DNA of 46,097 nucleotides from a virus: positions 191,513-237,609 of IMG/VR virus record IMGVR_UViG_3300045972_000138; one strand, 5' to 3'. The notes beneath the pieces are model-generated. The model saw only the letters and a list, made by a program, of their open reading frames with translations, was not told where the DNA came from and searched no databases. How positions within the stretch are numbered: the first letter of the stretch is position 1; each line of letters starts with the position of its first letter. This document shows, in pieces, positions 1 through 7,558 of this stretch. A program made the translations under genes and the position numbers.

Positions 1-312
1 TCTTTTTATAACGAACCATTTTTAATAGCCGGAGTTTCGCGGGAAATGATAAGCGTAATAGTAATGAAGAGCGGGTCCGACGATAGAAATTTAGTGTTAG
101 AGGATAATTTCAGAGAAGCTCTTTTTGCAGCTCATTATGTGTTTGATGCCAATGCTGTAAAATTTATGGAAAGAATATATAGTAATTATTCGACGGTAAG
201 ATCATATTATGGCCAAGGATCTGCCTATTCAGATAAATTTACCAATGCTATGAACGATATGTTGCTATGCATAAACGAACTACCTATTGCATTTAAAAAA
301 TTAAATAAATGA
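1..312 (+). CDS. hypothetical protein, 5' end outside window
   Basis: The frame is open from base 1 and reads as ordinary protein (begins SFYNEPFLIAGVSREM), so the gene probably starts upstream. An internal ATG at 46 with GGAG at 31-34 is an alternative start giving 88 aa. The product is mixed alpha/beta in composition with no signal peptide or recognisable motif. It ends just before a strong promoter. Function unknown. Confidence 0.6.
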   Translation, partial: SFYNEPFLIAGVSREMISVIVMKSGSDDRNLVLEDNFREALFAAHYVFDANAVKFMERIYSNYSTVRSYYGQGSAYSDKFTNAMNDMLLCINELPIAFKKLNK

Positions 313-316
313 CAGG

Positions 317-345
317 TTGACTATTTGCATCCTTTGTGTTATAAT
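317..345 (+). promoter_or_regulatory. sigma70-type promoter
   Basis: TTGACT (317-322), 17-bp spacer, TATAAT (340-345). It drives the 373-1408 operon. Confidence 0.85.
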
Positions 346-372
346 TAATACATACAAACACAAAGGTTCAAG

Positions 373-732
373 ATGTCTGCATTTAAAAACACTGTCTTAG
401 CTATAGCATTAGGATTTCTGCCTGCAGTATTAGTTGCATCAATAATGGGCGATCCGTTCCTTACACCGTTTGCTGCCTGGGCGATTTCGTCTTTTATAAT
501 TGCAATTAAATTGCAGGAAGATAGCGAAGTTTCGGCACGCGAAAAGCAACGGGTTAAGCACATAACAGCTATTGAACAAAATGAAGACGAATATGTAACA
601 CAATTTATTCGTAAAGCTAAAATCGAATCCTTTAATCCCGAGCAAACACGCGACGATGTTATTGCTGTGTTAATGGAAAGTGGTTATTCTAAAATGACCG
701 CAAGTTCAATCTATAACAGCGTGAAGGTGTAA
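373..732 (+). CDS. small membrane protein, two TM segments
   Basis: This 119-aa protein has two hydrophobic segments near residues 8-24 and 30-47, then a charged cytoplasmic-type tail. The tail end (TRDDVIAVLMESGYSK.. SIYNSVKV) resembles the C-terminal module of the SprT-like protein at 30171 (YEQIISAMMLANGYDR.. TYKANFEKV), suggesting a shared small helical domain; that link is an inference. First gene after the 317 promoter, SD AAAGG, 1 base before the next gene. Function unknown. Confidence 0.75.
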   Translation: MSAFKNTVLAIALGFLPAVLVASIMGDPFLTPFAAWAISSFIIAIKLQEDSEVSAREKQRVKHITAIEQNEDEYVTQFIRKAKIESFNPEQTRDDVIAVLMESGYSKMTASSIYNSVKV

Positions 733-733
733 T

Positions 734-1177
734 ATGCTTAATATATTCCGGTTAGCGAATTTAGTTGCTATTGTGTTATTAGTTGGCTGTAATAATCCAA
801 CACCTGTTGCACAACATACAGATACACGTCAACCTACAGAACTCGATCTGCCTATTACTGTGAAATTTTTATCAGGCCAGGAATGTGCAGATTTTCTCGA
901 TACTGTTCGTGTTAAATTTAATAAAGAACCGCACCCGCCAGGTTATTGGCAATATTTAGTATCAGTCGGTATGGCATATGAGTTGGAAGAATTTGATCTA
1001 CCAAGTACTCATATTGAAATTAAGTGCGACAATGATAGGCACGAATTTGAATCTGAGTCTATGTCACAGAAATTTTATAAAGAAGTTATGCGTCAGTGGA
1101 GAGAACAGGGTGTAAAAGATGCTGCCGATAAAGAAGCACGGTTAAGTAGTAATTTGGCAGCAATGGGAATTAAATAA
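734..1177 (+). CDS. lipoprotein, hypothetical
   Basis: A 147-aa protein with a signal peptide II: hydrophobic stretch then lipobox LVGC with Cys19. Mature part is hydrophilic with two further cysteines (near residues 51 and 98). It should be anchored to the inner or outer membrane of the host. GAAGGTG is the SD. It lies between two genes of the same operon; the role is unknown, but phage lipoproteins often act in superinfection exclusion or lysis. Confidence 0.75.
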   Translation: MLNIFRLANLVAIVLLVGCNNPTPVAQHTDTRQPTELDLPITVKFLSGQECADFLDTVRVKFNKEPHPPGYWQYLVSVGMAYELEEFDLPSTHIEIKCDNDRHEFESESMSQKFYKEVMRQWREQGVKDAADKEARLSSNLAAMGIK

Positions 1178-1186
1178 GGAATAACT

Positions 1187-1408
1187 ATGTTCGAATATTT
1201 ACTTAACATTTTTAAGAAACCAGTTAATGAATCAGTTAATGATATAAAAGAAGTTCAACAACGAGTAAACGATTTAGAAACATATTTTAAAGACAACTTC
1301 AGTGAAGATTATTTTAAGCCACCTGTCTCAAATGATGAGCAATGGGAAAGGTCTAAACAATTAGCCGCAGAATATAGAAATTCTTGTATGAATAGGGTAG
1401 ATCTTTAA
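1187..1408 (+). CDS. hypothetical protein
   Basis: 73 aa, charged, predicted helical (a coiled-coil-like stretch near residues 15-35). SD AAGGA 7 bases before ATG. Last gene of the 373 operon. No family recognised. Confidence 0.7.
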   Translation: MFEYLLNIFKKPVNESVNDIKEVQQRVNDLETYFKDNFSEDYFKPPVSNDEQWERSKQLAAEYRNSCMNRVDL

Positions 1409-1419
1409 GAATATAATAG

Positions 1420-1448
1420 TTGACCACATTCTATCTTAGCGTTATAAT
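1420..1448 (+). promoter_or_regulatory. sigma70-type promoter
   Basis: TTGACC (1420-1425), 17-bp spacer, TATAAT (1443-1448); leader contains ACACATACACACAAACAGGA. It drives the operon starting at 1479. Confidence 0.85.
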
Positions 1449-1478
1449 TAACACATACACACAAACAGGATACGTAGG

Positions 1479-1808
1479 ATGTTCTCTAAACCACTTAGCG
1501 ACTTGGCAGACAAGTACAAGACACCGGATGGTCAGATTTCGTTGTTATACAATGTGCCAATGGATCATTTGGCGGCGGTGAGGAAAGTGTTGCAAGAACA
1601 CTTTGAGCACAGCAAGGACACTTACAGCATTCGGTTTCGCGGGCCACGGCCTTCTTATATGCAGCAAAGCACACTTAAGAAGGATGCTACAGCGTTCTCT
1701 GTGTATGTTACGCCAAAGCGTAAGAGATATACTTCGATTTTTACAACACGCGGGCAGGCGTCGGTCAACGCAGTAGAATACATTAACGGACAATGGGTAT
1801 CACTATGA
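1479..1808 (+). CDS. hypothetical protein
   Basis: 109 aa, basic, with an alternation of polar and hydrophobic residues suggesting a small alpha/beta fold. First gene of a six-gene operon (1479-3418). Its stop overlaps the ATG of the first MKTS-family paralogue (ATGA at 1805-1808). No family recognised. Confidence 0.7.
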   Translation: MFSKPLSDLADKYKTPDGQISLLYNVPMDHLAAVRKVLQEHFEHSKDTYSIRFRGPRPSYMQQSTLKKDATAFSVYVTPKRKRYTSIFTTRGQASVNAVEYINGQWVSL

Positions 1809-2143
1809 AAACATCCGAACTGCTCAAGAAAGCTAAACGCAAACTGGCACACACCGATATTGACAGCAAGGAGCAATTTATTTGCCACTCAATCGATGAG
1901 GTAGTCTGGAAGCGTCATCGTGATATTGCGACCGAAGAAAACGCAGCCCGGCTGAAGCGCGTTATTTCGCAGCGGCTTGCACCACATCGCACATTGGAAG
2001 CGTGGCTCGAAGCTACGCACAGCATTAAGGAGCCGCCTTGCTGGTACCAACACGAATTTAATCTGTACCTAACAAAGGTACAGACCACTCGTCACGCATG
2101 GGTCAAGAGCATGATTGCTGAATACACGGTCAAAGGAGATTGA
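1805..2143 (+). CDS. MKTS tandem family, copy 1
   Basis: 112 aa. Start chosen at 1805 because the MKTSxLLKxA opening then matches the next three genes; ATG at 1793 is an alternative. Shared blocks in order: MKTSxxLKLA; FICHSID near residue 28; RLxxxxTLExWL near residue 63; QTTRHAWVKSMIAEY near the C-terminus; last residues KGD. The invariant W and TRHAW block suggest a compact helical domain. Translationally coupled to the gene before. No known function. Confidence 0.8.
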   Translation: MKTSELLKKAKRKLAHTDIDSKEQFICHSIDEVVWKRHRDIATEENAARLKRVISQRLAPHRTLEAWLEATHSIKEPPCWYQHEFNLYLTKVQTTRHAWVKSMIAEYTVKGD

Positions 2144-2144
2144 T

Positions 2145-2447
2145 ATGAAAACATCCAAAGTCCTGAAACTTGCACGCCCACTTATCAAAGATTACGAATT
2201 CCTCTGTCGCGCAGTTGATTCGACAAGGTGTCGCGACAGTAATGTAACTATCGAAGATGTAATCCGCGTCCAGGCAATGATCTCTAAGAGGCTCGATGGT
2301 TACTTCACACTAGATTCTTGGCTGTTATATGTACACGGAGTTCTTGCCAAAGATATGGATGATAATAAGTATGAAAAGAAAATGCTTCAAACTCGTCTTG
2401 CTTGGTGCGATTCAATGATTGCAGAATTTGCTGCCAAAGGAGATTGA
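2145..2447 (+). CDS. MKTS tandem family, copy 2
   Basis: 100 aa, with the same blocks as its neighbours (MKTSKVLKLA, FTLDSWL, TRLAWCDSMIAEFAAKGD). The junction AAAGGAGATTGATATGAA carries SD, stop and start together and is repeated at each gene border of the array, a sign of recent tandem duplication. TRHAW is changed to TRLAW here. Function unknown. Confidence 0.8.
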   Translation: MKTSKVLKLARPLIKDYEFLCRAVDSTRCRDSNVTIEDVIRVQAMISKRLDGYFTLDSWLLYVHGVLAKDMDDNKYEKKMLQTRLAWCDSMIAEFAAKGD

Positions 2448-2448
2448 T

Positions 2449-2796
2449 ATGAAGACATCCAAGGTCCTGAAACTTGCTAAAACATATTTGGCGGCGAGTC
2501 ACTGTGAGATGCGTAACAATTATAAGGAAGAATATATTTGTTACTCGGTAAATGATGTATATCTCAATCACCATAAGTGTAGTATAGATGATCGAAACCG
2601 TGTCAAGGATATGATTGCCAATCGACTCGGTGACTACTGCACACTTGACGACTGGCTCGAGAGCCTTCACAACATCGTGCATCCCGACTGGGATGAAGCC
2701 AAATCTAAAATGGATGCATTTGTTGATAAGATGCAGAAGACGCGCCACGCCTGGGTTGATTCGATGATTGCAGAATTTGCAGCAAAAGGAGATTGA
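2449..2796 (+). CDS. MKTS tandem family, copy 3
   Basis: 115 aa. Blocks MKTSKVLKLA, YICYSVNDVY, RLGDYCTLDDWLESLHNI, KTRHAWVDSMIAEFAAKGD. Same fused SD/stop/start junction as copies 2 and 4. Function unknown. Confidence 0.8.
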   Translation: MKTSKVLKLAKTYLAASHCEMRNNYKEEYICYSVNDVYLNHHKCSIDDRNRVKDMIANRLGDYCTLDDWLESLHNIVHPDWDEAKSKMDAFVDKMQKTRHAWVDSMIAEFAAKGD

Positions 2797-2797
2797 T

Positions 2798-3160
2798 ATG
2801 AAAACATCACAAATACTGAAACTTGCCAAGGTCCACCTATCTGATGGTGCCGGCAACGGTAGTCAACAATTTATTTGCTGGGCAATCGGCAAAGTATATG
2901 GTGTGCCAGAGCACGCACTTATGAACCTCAAACAGGATATAACTCACAAGTTGGGCTATGACTATGAGGGCGAAAACTATACAAGCACACTTGAGCTGTG
3001 GTTGTCTAAGAACCACAATATCCCGATGGTCAAGCCCGTCTACAACGGCAATGAATGGGTAAACAAAGCCGAAGTGGCAGCGTATCAGGCCAAACTTCAG
3101 CGAACTCGCCACGCCTGGATTGACAGCATGATTGCAGAGTTTGAAGCACAAGGTGATTAA
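2798..3160 (+). CDS. MKTS tandem family, copy 4
   Basis: 120 aa. Blocks MKTSQILKLAK, FICWAIGKVYG, STLELWLSKNHNI, RTRHAWIDSMIAEFEAQGD; an insertion of about 20 residues follows the WL block. The stop TAA is directly followed by the ATG of the next gene. A fifth, dispersed relative lies at 19993. Function unknown. Confidence 0.8.
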   Translation: MKTSQILKLAKVHLSDGAGNGSQQFICWAIGKVYGVPEHALMNLKQDITHKLGYDYEGENYTSTLELWLSKNHNIPMVKPVYNGNEWVNKAEVAAYQAKLQRTRHAWIDSMIAEFEAQGD

Positions 3161-3418
3161 ATGACATCTGAACAGAATGCAATCGTTGACCTAATAACTT
3201 ATCTTTATGAGAATCGCGAAAAGCTTTCTACGGATAAGTTTAGTGGAATGCACAAAGTGGACAATGTCTACCGCGTGCATAAGAGCTCATTTGTTCCGCA
3301 ATTGCTTAATAGCCGCCTTGTAGACGTGGATAAAACCATTGCTGCTGTAGCTGATATCTACTTCCATAACAAAGGCCTTGTGTGGGATGCAGAATCTTAT
3401 TGGATCACAATTTCTTAA
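3161..3418 (+). CDS. hypothetical protein
   Basis: 85 aa, soluble, no motif recognised. Starts immediately after the stop of MKTS copy 4, with ACAAGGTGA as SD inside that gene. Last gene of the 1479 operon. Confidence 0.7.
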   Translation: MTSEQNAIVDLITYLYENREKLSTDKFSGMHKVDNVYRVHKSSFVPQLLNSRLVDVDKTIAAVADIYFHNKGLVWDAESYWITIS

Positions 3419-3423
3419 AGTTG

Positions 3424-3451
3424 TAGACATCATTCTAAATGATGTTATAAT
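3424..3451 (+). promoter_or_regulatory. sigma70-type promoter, extended -10
   Basis: TAGACA (3424-3429), 16-bp spacer, TGTTATAAT ending at 3451. Drives 3480 onwards. Confidence 0.75.
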
Positions 3452-3479
3452 AAAGACATACACACAAAAGGAGTAGTAT

Positions 3480-4037
3480 ATGAGCGCTAAAGACCGTGCA
3501 GTTGAATTGTATAACAAACACATCGAGTTGGCTTCCGCAGATGGTCGTTTGTTCCGCAAGACGGTTATGCAGACACTTATGGATGAGACTGGTTGCACAT
3601 TGGCTGCCGCTGCCACTCACTACAATAGCGCAAAGAAACTTGCTGCTCCTGTTGAAGGATTGGGTCGTCCTGTTGTTTCTGCTGCTGTTCGTAAGCCTGC
3701 TGCTACAAAGCACAAGGGCGAAGAGCTGCAAGAAGATGACGAGTGCTACACTGTTATGGAACTGCTCGCACATGAAGATGGTTCCGTTACTGTTGGTCGC
3801 AACCGTTCGCATTTGATGCAGGGCGATGCAAGCGAAGAATTCGACGAAAAGGCAGACTACAGCCCTGTCAACACTTGGGTGATGATTAAGGGTCTTGGCC
3901 CGCTGTATGGCGAAACCTTCAAGCTATCCGGTCGCGAAGCAGAGATTAAACGTTATACTCCTACCGTAGTGGCAGTGGTTGCTAAGGAAGCACCGTTGCT
4001 TATTCAGGAAGATGATTTGGAAGAAGAGGATATTTAA
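3480..4037 (+). CDS. ATHYN-family protein, long form
   Basis: 185 aa. Residues 1-60 match the N-terminal domain of the proteins at 27843 and 33005-33421: FRKTVMQTLMDETGCTLAAAATHYN then LGRP. The predicted helix-turn-helix-like spacing and the conserved ATHYN suggest nucleic acid binding, but this is inference. The remainder (residues 80-185) is unique and ends in an acidic tail (EDDLEEEDI). Strong SD AAGGAG. Heads the operon 3480-6313. Confidence 0.75.
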   Translation: MSAKDRAVELYNKHIELASADGRLFRKTVMQTLMDETGCTLAAAATHYNSAKKLAAPVEGLGRPVVSAAVRKPAATKHKGEELQEDDECYTVMELLAHEDGSVTVGRNRSHLMQGDASEEFDEKADYSPVNTWVMIKGLGPLYGETFKLSGREAEIKRYTPTVVAVVAKEAPLLIQEDDLEEEDI

Positions 4038-4038
4038 A

Positions 4039-4239
4039 ATGACTAAATTTGTTATGCTCCCTCAACATTACAATAAAGCACCATTCGCGGCCAATGTTGA
4101 TAAAATCTATTTCGTAGAACGCAGTTCCAATCATCCGCTTTCTGCAAGGATCGTTTTTGGTTCGGACTGCTACGCCGAAGTCAACTTGCCGCTCGATGAG
4201 TTGATTGTGTTGCTTAACAATGCTGCACAGGAAGACTGA
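4039..4239 (+). CDS. hypothetical protein
   Basis: 66 aa, start at 4039 just after the stop of the previous gene. Alternating hydrophobic pattern suggests a small beta-rich fold. No family recognised. Confidence 0.65.
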   Translation: MTKFVMLPQHYNKAPFAANVDKIYFVERSSNHPLSARIVFGSDCYAEVNLPLDELIVLLNNAAQED

Positions 4240-4240
4240 A

Positions 4241-4459
4241 ATGGCATTCATACCAAACAATCCAGCATCGTCCGGCAAGTACGGCATATCAAATATCCAA
4301 ACTTTGAAAAAGGATGTTTCGACTATGAGTGGCACTATTACCAAAGGTAGTCAGGTGCAAATAGTAGGAATTGGGGATCGTGGATACGAAATCAAGGATA
4401 TTGACAGCGGTGTCGTATTCATTGAATGCGGATACGATCTTTTCGAACCAAAGGTGTAA
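4241..4459 (+). CDS. hypothetical protein
   Basis: 72 aa from ATG 4241 (SD AGGAAG). A downstream ATG at 4325, also with an SD (AAGGATG), would give a 44-aa product. Residues 34-70 (TITKGSQVQIVGIGDRGYEI) look like a small SH3-type beta barrel. Function unknown. Confidence 0.6.
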   Translation: MAFIPNNPASSGKYGISNIQTLKKDVSTMSGTITKGSQVQIVGIGDRGYEIKDIDSGVVFIECGYDLFEPKV

Positions 4460-4460
4460 A

Positions 4461-4697
4461 ATGAAAAAGATTCTGCTCATTGCACTCGCTGTAATGTTTT
4501 TGGTAGGTTGCACAACACGAAACGAATACGGTAATTGTGTTGGCATCAATGACGATGACCGCGACCCGGCTCTTCGGTACAAGTTAGATGGTTGGAATAT
4601 AGCAATGGCAGTTATCTTTGTCGAAACTGTTGTTGCTCCGATTATTGTTATTGTCGACGAAACTTACTGCCCAATAGGCAAGAAGGAAGTGAAATGA
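4461..4697 (+). CDS. small lipoprotein, YceK/YidQ-like
   Basis: 78 aa. Signal peptide II with lipobox FLVGC (Cys17). After it come RYKLDGWNIAMAVIFVETVVAP and a short polar end, an arrangement that recalls YceK/YidQ lipoproteins; the match is weak and from memory. Overlaps the next gene by ATGA. It sits in a cluster of envelope proteins (4461-5147). Confidence 0.7.
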   Translation: MKKILLIALAVMFLVGCTTRNEYGNCVGINDDDRDPALRYKLDGWNIAMAVIFVETVVAPIIVIVDETYCPIGKKEVK

Positions 4698-4882
4698 TCA
4701 AACTTACAATTGGATTCATCCTTGGTGTAGTTGTTGCAACCATTGGCTTCAGCGGGCTTGCAAATATGGCAGACAAGGGTGTTGCACAAGTGCAGGCCGC
4801 TGCTAAAGATGCAGCAAAGTCCGACACAGCAACTGAAGTAAAGAAGACGGTGAAGAAGGCCGTCGACGAGGTGACAAAATGA
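4694..4882 (+). CDS. small membrane-anchored protein
   Basis: 62 aa. One hydrophobic segment (residues 4-24, IGFILGVVVATIGFSGLA) followed by an Ala/Lys-rich helix, as in single-pass anchored proteins with a coiled tail. ATGA overlap on both sides. Function unknown. Confidence 0.7.
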   Translation: MIKLTIGFILGVVVATIGFSGLANMADKGVAQVQAAAKDAAKSDTATEVKKTVKKAVDEVTK

Positions 4883-5067
4883 GCAAGTATAGCTACGGTG
4901 TCTGGCTGTTGGCCTTTGCAGTAGGTGTTATTGTTGGTTATAACGTTAACATCGTAACGGCCATTGCAAGCCTGTTCGCAGTGTGGGGAATTGCCTATAT
5001 GATTACAGGTACGCTGGAAGGTGTACTGAAGGCAGTGTTTAACGCACTGCGAGAGATGAAGAAATGA
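4879..5067 (+). CDS. small membrane protein, two TM segments
   Basis: 62 aa with hydrophobic segments near residues 6-22 and 26-46 and a positively charged end. ATGA overlap with the following microgene. Function unknown. Confidence 0.7.
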   Translation: MSKYSYGVWLLAFAVGVIVGYNVNIVTAIASLFAVWGIAYMITGTLEGVLKAVFNALREMKK

Positions 5068-5147
5068 CCTTCTTTGGTGTTATGGGTGCGGTTGTGTTAG
5101 TATTGCTAGGTGCATTGTGGGCACTTAAACCAACCAATCGCAAATAA
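5064..5147 (+). CDS. 27-aa membrane micropeptide
   Basis: ATG overlaps the stop of the previous gene (ATGA). Reads MTFFGVMGAVVLVLLGALW followed by a short basic tail ending NRK: a single TM helix. The coupling and the envelope-gene neighbourhood support it as a real gene. Confidence 0.55.
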   Translation: MTFFGVMGAVVLVLLGALWALKPTNRK

Positions 5148-5148
5148 T

Positions 5149-5304
5149 ATGGAACAATGGTGGCAGGTTAAGGTATATGATGCTCAGTCATCATCCACGA
5201 CAGCAGTGTCCAAATTCGGAGAGTTAGATGATATTATTGCCGGATTAAAAGAAGATGGATTGTGGGAGTTTGTATCTGCACACCCGGAGGAACAAAATGA
5301 ATAA
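5149..5304 (+). CDS. hypothetical protein
   Basis: 51 aa, acidic (MEQWWQVKVYDAQSSS..). No clear SD; translation probably relies on coupling to the micropeptide. An ATG at 5110 in the same frame is an alternative start. Confidence 0.55.
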   Translation: MEQWWQVKVYDAQSSSTTAVSKFGELDDIIAGLKEDGLWEFVSAHPEEQNE

Positions 5305-5449
5305 CGACGAAGATTTAGTTACCGTTCCAATTGAACAGATTCAATTTATGTTGCTCAAAGCAAACATTGAATTGATGCAACGAGTTAACAAATTAGTTGA
5401 ATTATTGGAAAAGCAAAATGATCAAAGCTCAACCAGCATCATTCGTTAA
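5297..5449 (+). CDS. hypothetical coiled-coil microprotein
   Basis: 50 aa with heptad-like leucines and isoleucines (IQFMLLKANIELMQRVNKLV), so a likely short coiled coil. SD GGAGG; overlaps both neighbours. Confidence 0.6.
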   Translation: MNNDEDLVTVPIEQIQFMLLKANIELMQRVNKLVELLEKQNDQSSTSIIR

Positions 5450-5630
5450 AATCAGATACGACGATCCGCGGTTTATTATGACTGACGGATTTGTTAACTG
5501 TAATCCTGCAGGCATTGAAATTACATCTAAGTGTCCGCAAAAGCATCAAGATTACATTGTGGAAGCAATGGAAAACGGATGGTTGGTGCCGTTTGCAATG
5601 ATTAAACAGGAAATGGATTACTGTATATGA
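5418..5630 (+). CDS. hypothetical protein
   Basis: 70 aa, start at 5418 inside the previous gene (SD GGAAAAG). Contains three cysteines and a probable small alpha/beta fold. Overlaps the next gene by ATGA. Function unknown. Confidence 0.6.
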   Translation: MIKAQPASFVKIRYDDPRFIMTDGFVNCNPAGIEITSKCPQKHQDYIVEAMENGWLVPFAMIKQEMDYCI

Positions 5631-5833
5631 ATGAACGAATTAAAGAACTTGCTGAAAAGTCTGGTTTATACAACTTTGTACTAGAAGCAATGGGTATTGA
5701 TGAAGAGATGGGAAAGTTTGCCGAGTTGATTGTCAAGGAATGTGTAAAGATCGTAACCGATAATCACGAAAGTTTGATTACTTCCCCGCTGCACCCGGGT
5801 GATTTACTTAAAGAACATTTCGGAGTTGAATAA
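5627..5833 (+). CDS. conserved phage small protein (MNERIKELAEKSG type)
   Basis: 68 aa. The opening MNERIKELAEKSGLY and FAELIVKECVKIV are recognisable from small hypothetical proteins common in many tailed phages; no function is known to me. Helical throughout. Ends HPGDLLKEHFGVE, reminiscent of the HigA antitoxin start HPGEhLrE, probably by chance. Confidence 0.7.
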   Translation: MNERIKELAEKSGLYNFVLEAMGIDEEMGKFAELIVKECVKIVTDNHESLITSPLHPGDLLKEHFGVE

Positions 5834-6024
5834 TGAGTAAACAAGTTGTATACAAAGGTCTGGGTCTTGCAAAGGGCAGCACTGCGCTGGAACTGTGGGA
5901 AGCCTGGCAAAAAGAAACAAAGGACCGGAATGGCGCGCAGAAGAAACTCGATGTGCATATGAAAGATGTCGAAACACGACACAAAGAATTATTGGAGCGT
6001 TACAGGAGTACAGAACGTGAGTAA
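5833..6024 (+). CDS. hypothetical helical protein
   Basis: 63 aa, highly charged, mostly predicted helix. TAATG overlap with the gene before. Function unknown. Confidence 0.65.
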   Translation: MSKQVVYKGLGLAKGSTALELWEAWQKETKDRNGAQKKLDVHMKDVETRHKELLERYRSTERE

Positions 6025-6313
6025 AGGTATTGTTTATTTCTTCGAAGGCGAACACCGCGCCTGGTTCTGCAAGAACATAACTGTTACAGACACAACCATT
6101 CGTGGCTATGTGCTAGACGGCTGTTGGTGGATGGATTACATTATTGCAACCGGCACCGTGAATGTGTGCATTGCGACAATGGGCGAAGTCAATTGGCAGA
6201 AACCAATAAACACATTCAAAGCAAAATTAGTCAACCAAGTTGATGTACCCGATAGTGTCGACGGTACCGCATTTGAACTATTGCAATGGGCAAGACGCCA
6301 GTTGACAATATAG
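6017..6313 (+). CDS. hypothetical protein, GTG start
   Basis: 98 aa from GTG 6017; SD CAGGAG is 8 bases upstream and overlaps the previous gene, which decides this start over the ATG at 5966. Many aromatic residues (WWMDY, W at 6 positions). Last gene of the 3480 operon. Confidence 0.7.
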   Translation: MSKGIVYFFEGEHRAWFCKNITVTDTTIRGYVLDGCWWMDYIIATGTVNVCIATMGEVNWQKPINTFKAKLVNQVDVPDSVDGTAFELLQWARRQLTI

Positions 6314-6330
6314 CAAGCATCTGCTATAAT
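6302..6330 (+). promoter_or_regulatory. consensus sigma70-type promoter
   Basis: TTGACA (6302-6307), 17-bp spacer, TGCTATAAT with TATAAT at 6325-6330. The -35 lies inside the end of the preceding gene. Confidence 0.85.
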
Positions 6331-6386
6331 TAATTAACAGTTAGTGGTATACTGTGTCTTATACCACAAAAGTGAAAGTTAATAAA

Positions 6387-6647
6387 ATGGATTCACGTAT
6401 TTTCATCAAGGACGCCGCAGTTTTGATTTCTGATATCAAGGCTTTTCAGGCATCCTATTTGTCGCCAGAAGACGAAATGGCGCAAGGCACTGTGTTGCAG
6501 AAACGCATCACTGGCCTGTTCTCCAGTCTGCAAAACCCCACGCTGCCATCCGCATACAAGCTGCGCGATGCTGCATTGGGTGCTGGTTTCGCAATTGAAA
6601 CCAAGCGTTTGCACTTGTTGGCATCTTTCGAGACGCTCCGGGCGTAA
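6387..6647 (+). CDS. hypothetical protein
   Basis: 86 aa from ATG 6387; a GTG at 6354 would add 11 residues, and neither start has a strong SD. Mostly helical, soluble. First gene after the 6302 promoter. Confidence 0.65.
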   Translation: MDSRIFIKDAAVLISDIKAFQASYLSPEDEMAQGTVLQKRITGLFSSLQNPTLPSAYKLRDAALGAGFAIETKRLHLLASFETLRA

Positions 6648-6652
6648 AGAAA

Positions 6653-6973
6653 ATGGGCACGGTCGTTCTTGGTAGCTTGGCAATAAGCACATTGGTGATT
6701 CTTCACTATTGCTTATTGCCCGTTGAAACAGTCTGGACAGGCGCAATGGATCTTACATTGATAGCCTTTACGATGATATGGGGCATGTCGGTAATCGGAC
6801 TCTTTGTCTGGCTCGATGATGTGCGTAAATTCTATCGTGACAAGAACGACCCGCTTGCAATGGCGATTAAGATTATCACCTTTCCAATTTGGATTATTGG
6901 ATTCGTACTATTTGCCTGGGGCTCTTACGAAACTGCCAAAGGTGTGCGTAACTGGATGAACAAGAAGGATTGA
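6653..6973 (+). CDS. membrane protein, three TM segments
   Basis: 106 aa with hydrophobic segments near residues 5-23, 34-54 and 74-92, and a charged loop (RKFYRDKND). Basic C-terminal tail. Followed at once by another membrane protein gene. Function unknown. Confidence 0.7.
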   Translation: MGTVVLGSLAISTLVILHYCLLPVETVWTGAMDLTLIAFTMIWGMSVIGLFVWLDDVRKFYRDKNDPLAMAIKIITFPIWIIGFVLFAWGSYETAKGVRNWMNKKD

Positions 6974-6981
6974 GGTATATC

Positions 6982-7188
6982 ATGCACATACAAGCTCTTA
7001 CAATATTTATTTTCAGCACGTTGTCTATCATTGCTACCGGTTTGATTCTTAGTCTGCCTGTTATGTGGCTGTGGAACGGATGCCTCATCGGTGCTGTTGC
7101 AGGCGTGTCCGAAATCGGTTGGTTGCAGGCGTGGGGCATTTCTGCACTCTGTGGTTTGTTGTTCAAAACCACTATAACAAAGGACTAA
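6982..7188 (+). CDS. membrane protein, two TM segments
   Basis: 68 aa. Start ATG 6982 preferred (SD TTGAGG); a TTG at 6970 is in frame. Hydrophobic segments near residues 6-29 and 33-61. Function unknown. Confidence 0.65.
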   Translation: MHIQALTIFIFSTLSIIATGLILSLPVMWLWNGCLIGAVAGVSEIGWLQAWGISALCGLLFKTTITKD

Positions 7189-7189
7189 A

Positions 7190-7558
7190 GTGATTACACA
7201 CTTTGACATTACTTGTCCACGCAACCCAACCAACAAGGTTGCAATCATTAAGGCAATTCGTTGCCTTACTGGTTCTGGACTCAAGGAAGCGAAAGATACT
7301 TCCGAAATATACGACCTGCAATCTCTGCAAATCAGCCTAACATCCGGGCTCAACATTGCAGCTGGTCGTGAGGAAGATTACATTGAAGAACAATTTAAGG
7401 TTCTTCGTCAAGAAGGCTGCTTGATTGGGCCGTCTGTGCATCGCTTGCTGCAAGAATTGCGTATACTTGGCAGTCAAGCACTCGAACAAGGTGAAGATGA
7501 ATTGGCAAACGAAATTCTGCAACTTGTGTTGGCAGAAAAGCTCAGGAGAAAACAATAA
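7190..7558 (+). CDS. ribosomal protein L7/L12 C-terminal-domain-like protein
   Basis: 122 aa from GTG 7190 (SD AAGGA). Residues 5-75 follow the bL12 C-terminal domain: FDI at the start, then NKVAIIKAIRCLTGSGLKEAKD, matching the family's KvaVIKavRgaTGLGLKEAKd segment, which in bL12 binds translational GTPases. The bL12 N-terminal dimerisation domain is absent; instead there is a helical C-terminal extension (residues 85-122, Leu/Glu-rich). It could compete for or recruit translation factors; that is inference. Confidence 0.8.
   Translation: MITHFDITCPRNPTNKVAIIKAIRCLTGSGLKEAKDTSEIYDLQSLQISLTSGLNIAAGREEDYIEEQFKVLRQEGCLIGPSVHRLLQELRILGSQALEQGEDELANEILQLVLAEKLRRKQ

Noticed and set aside
5627-5833. 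HigA-type antitoxin based on HPGDLLKEHF
   Set aside because: The motif is at the C-terminus instead of the N-terminus and no HTH follows.
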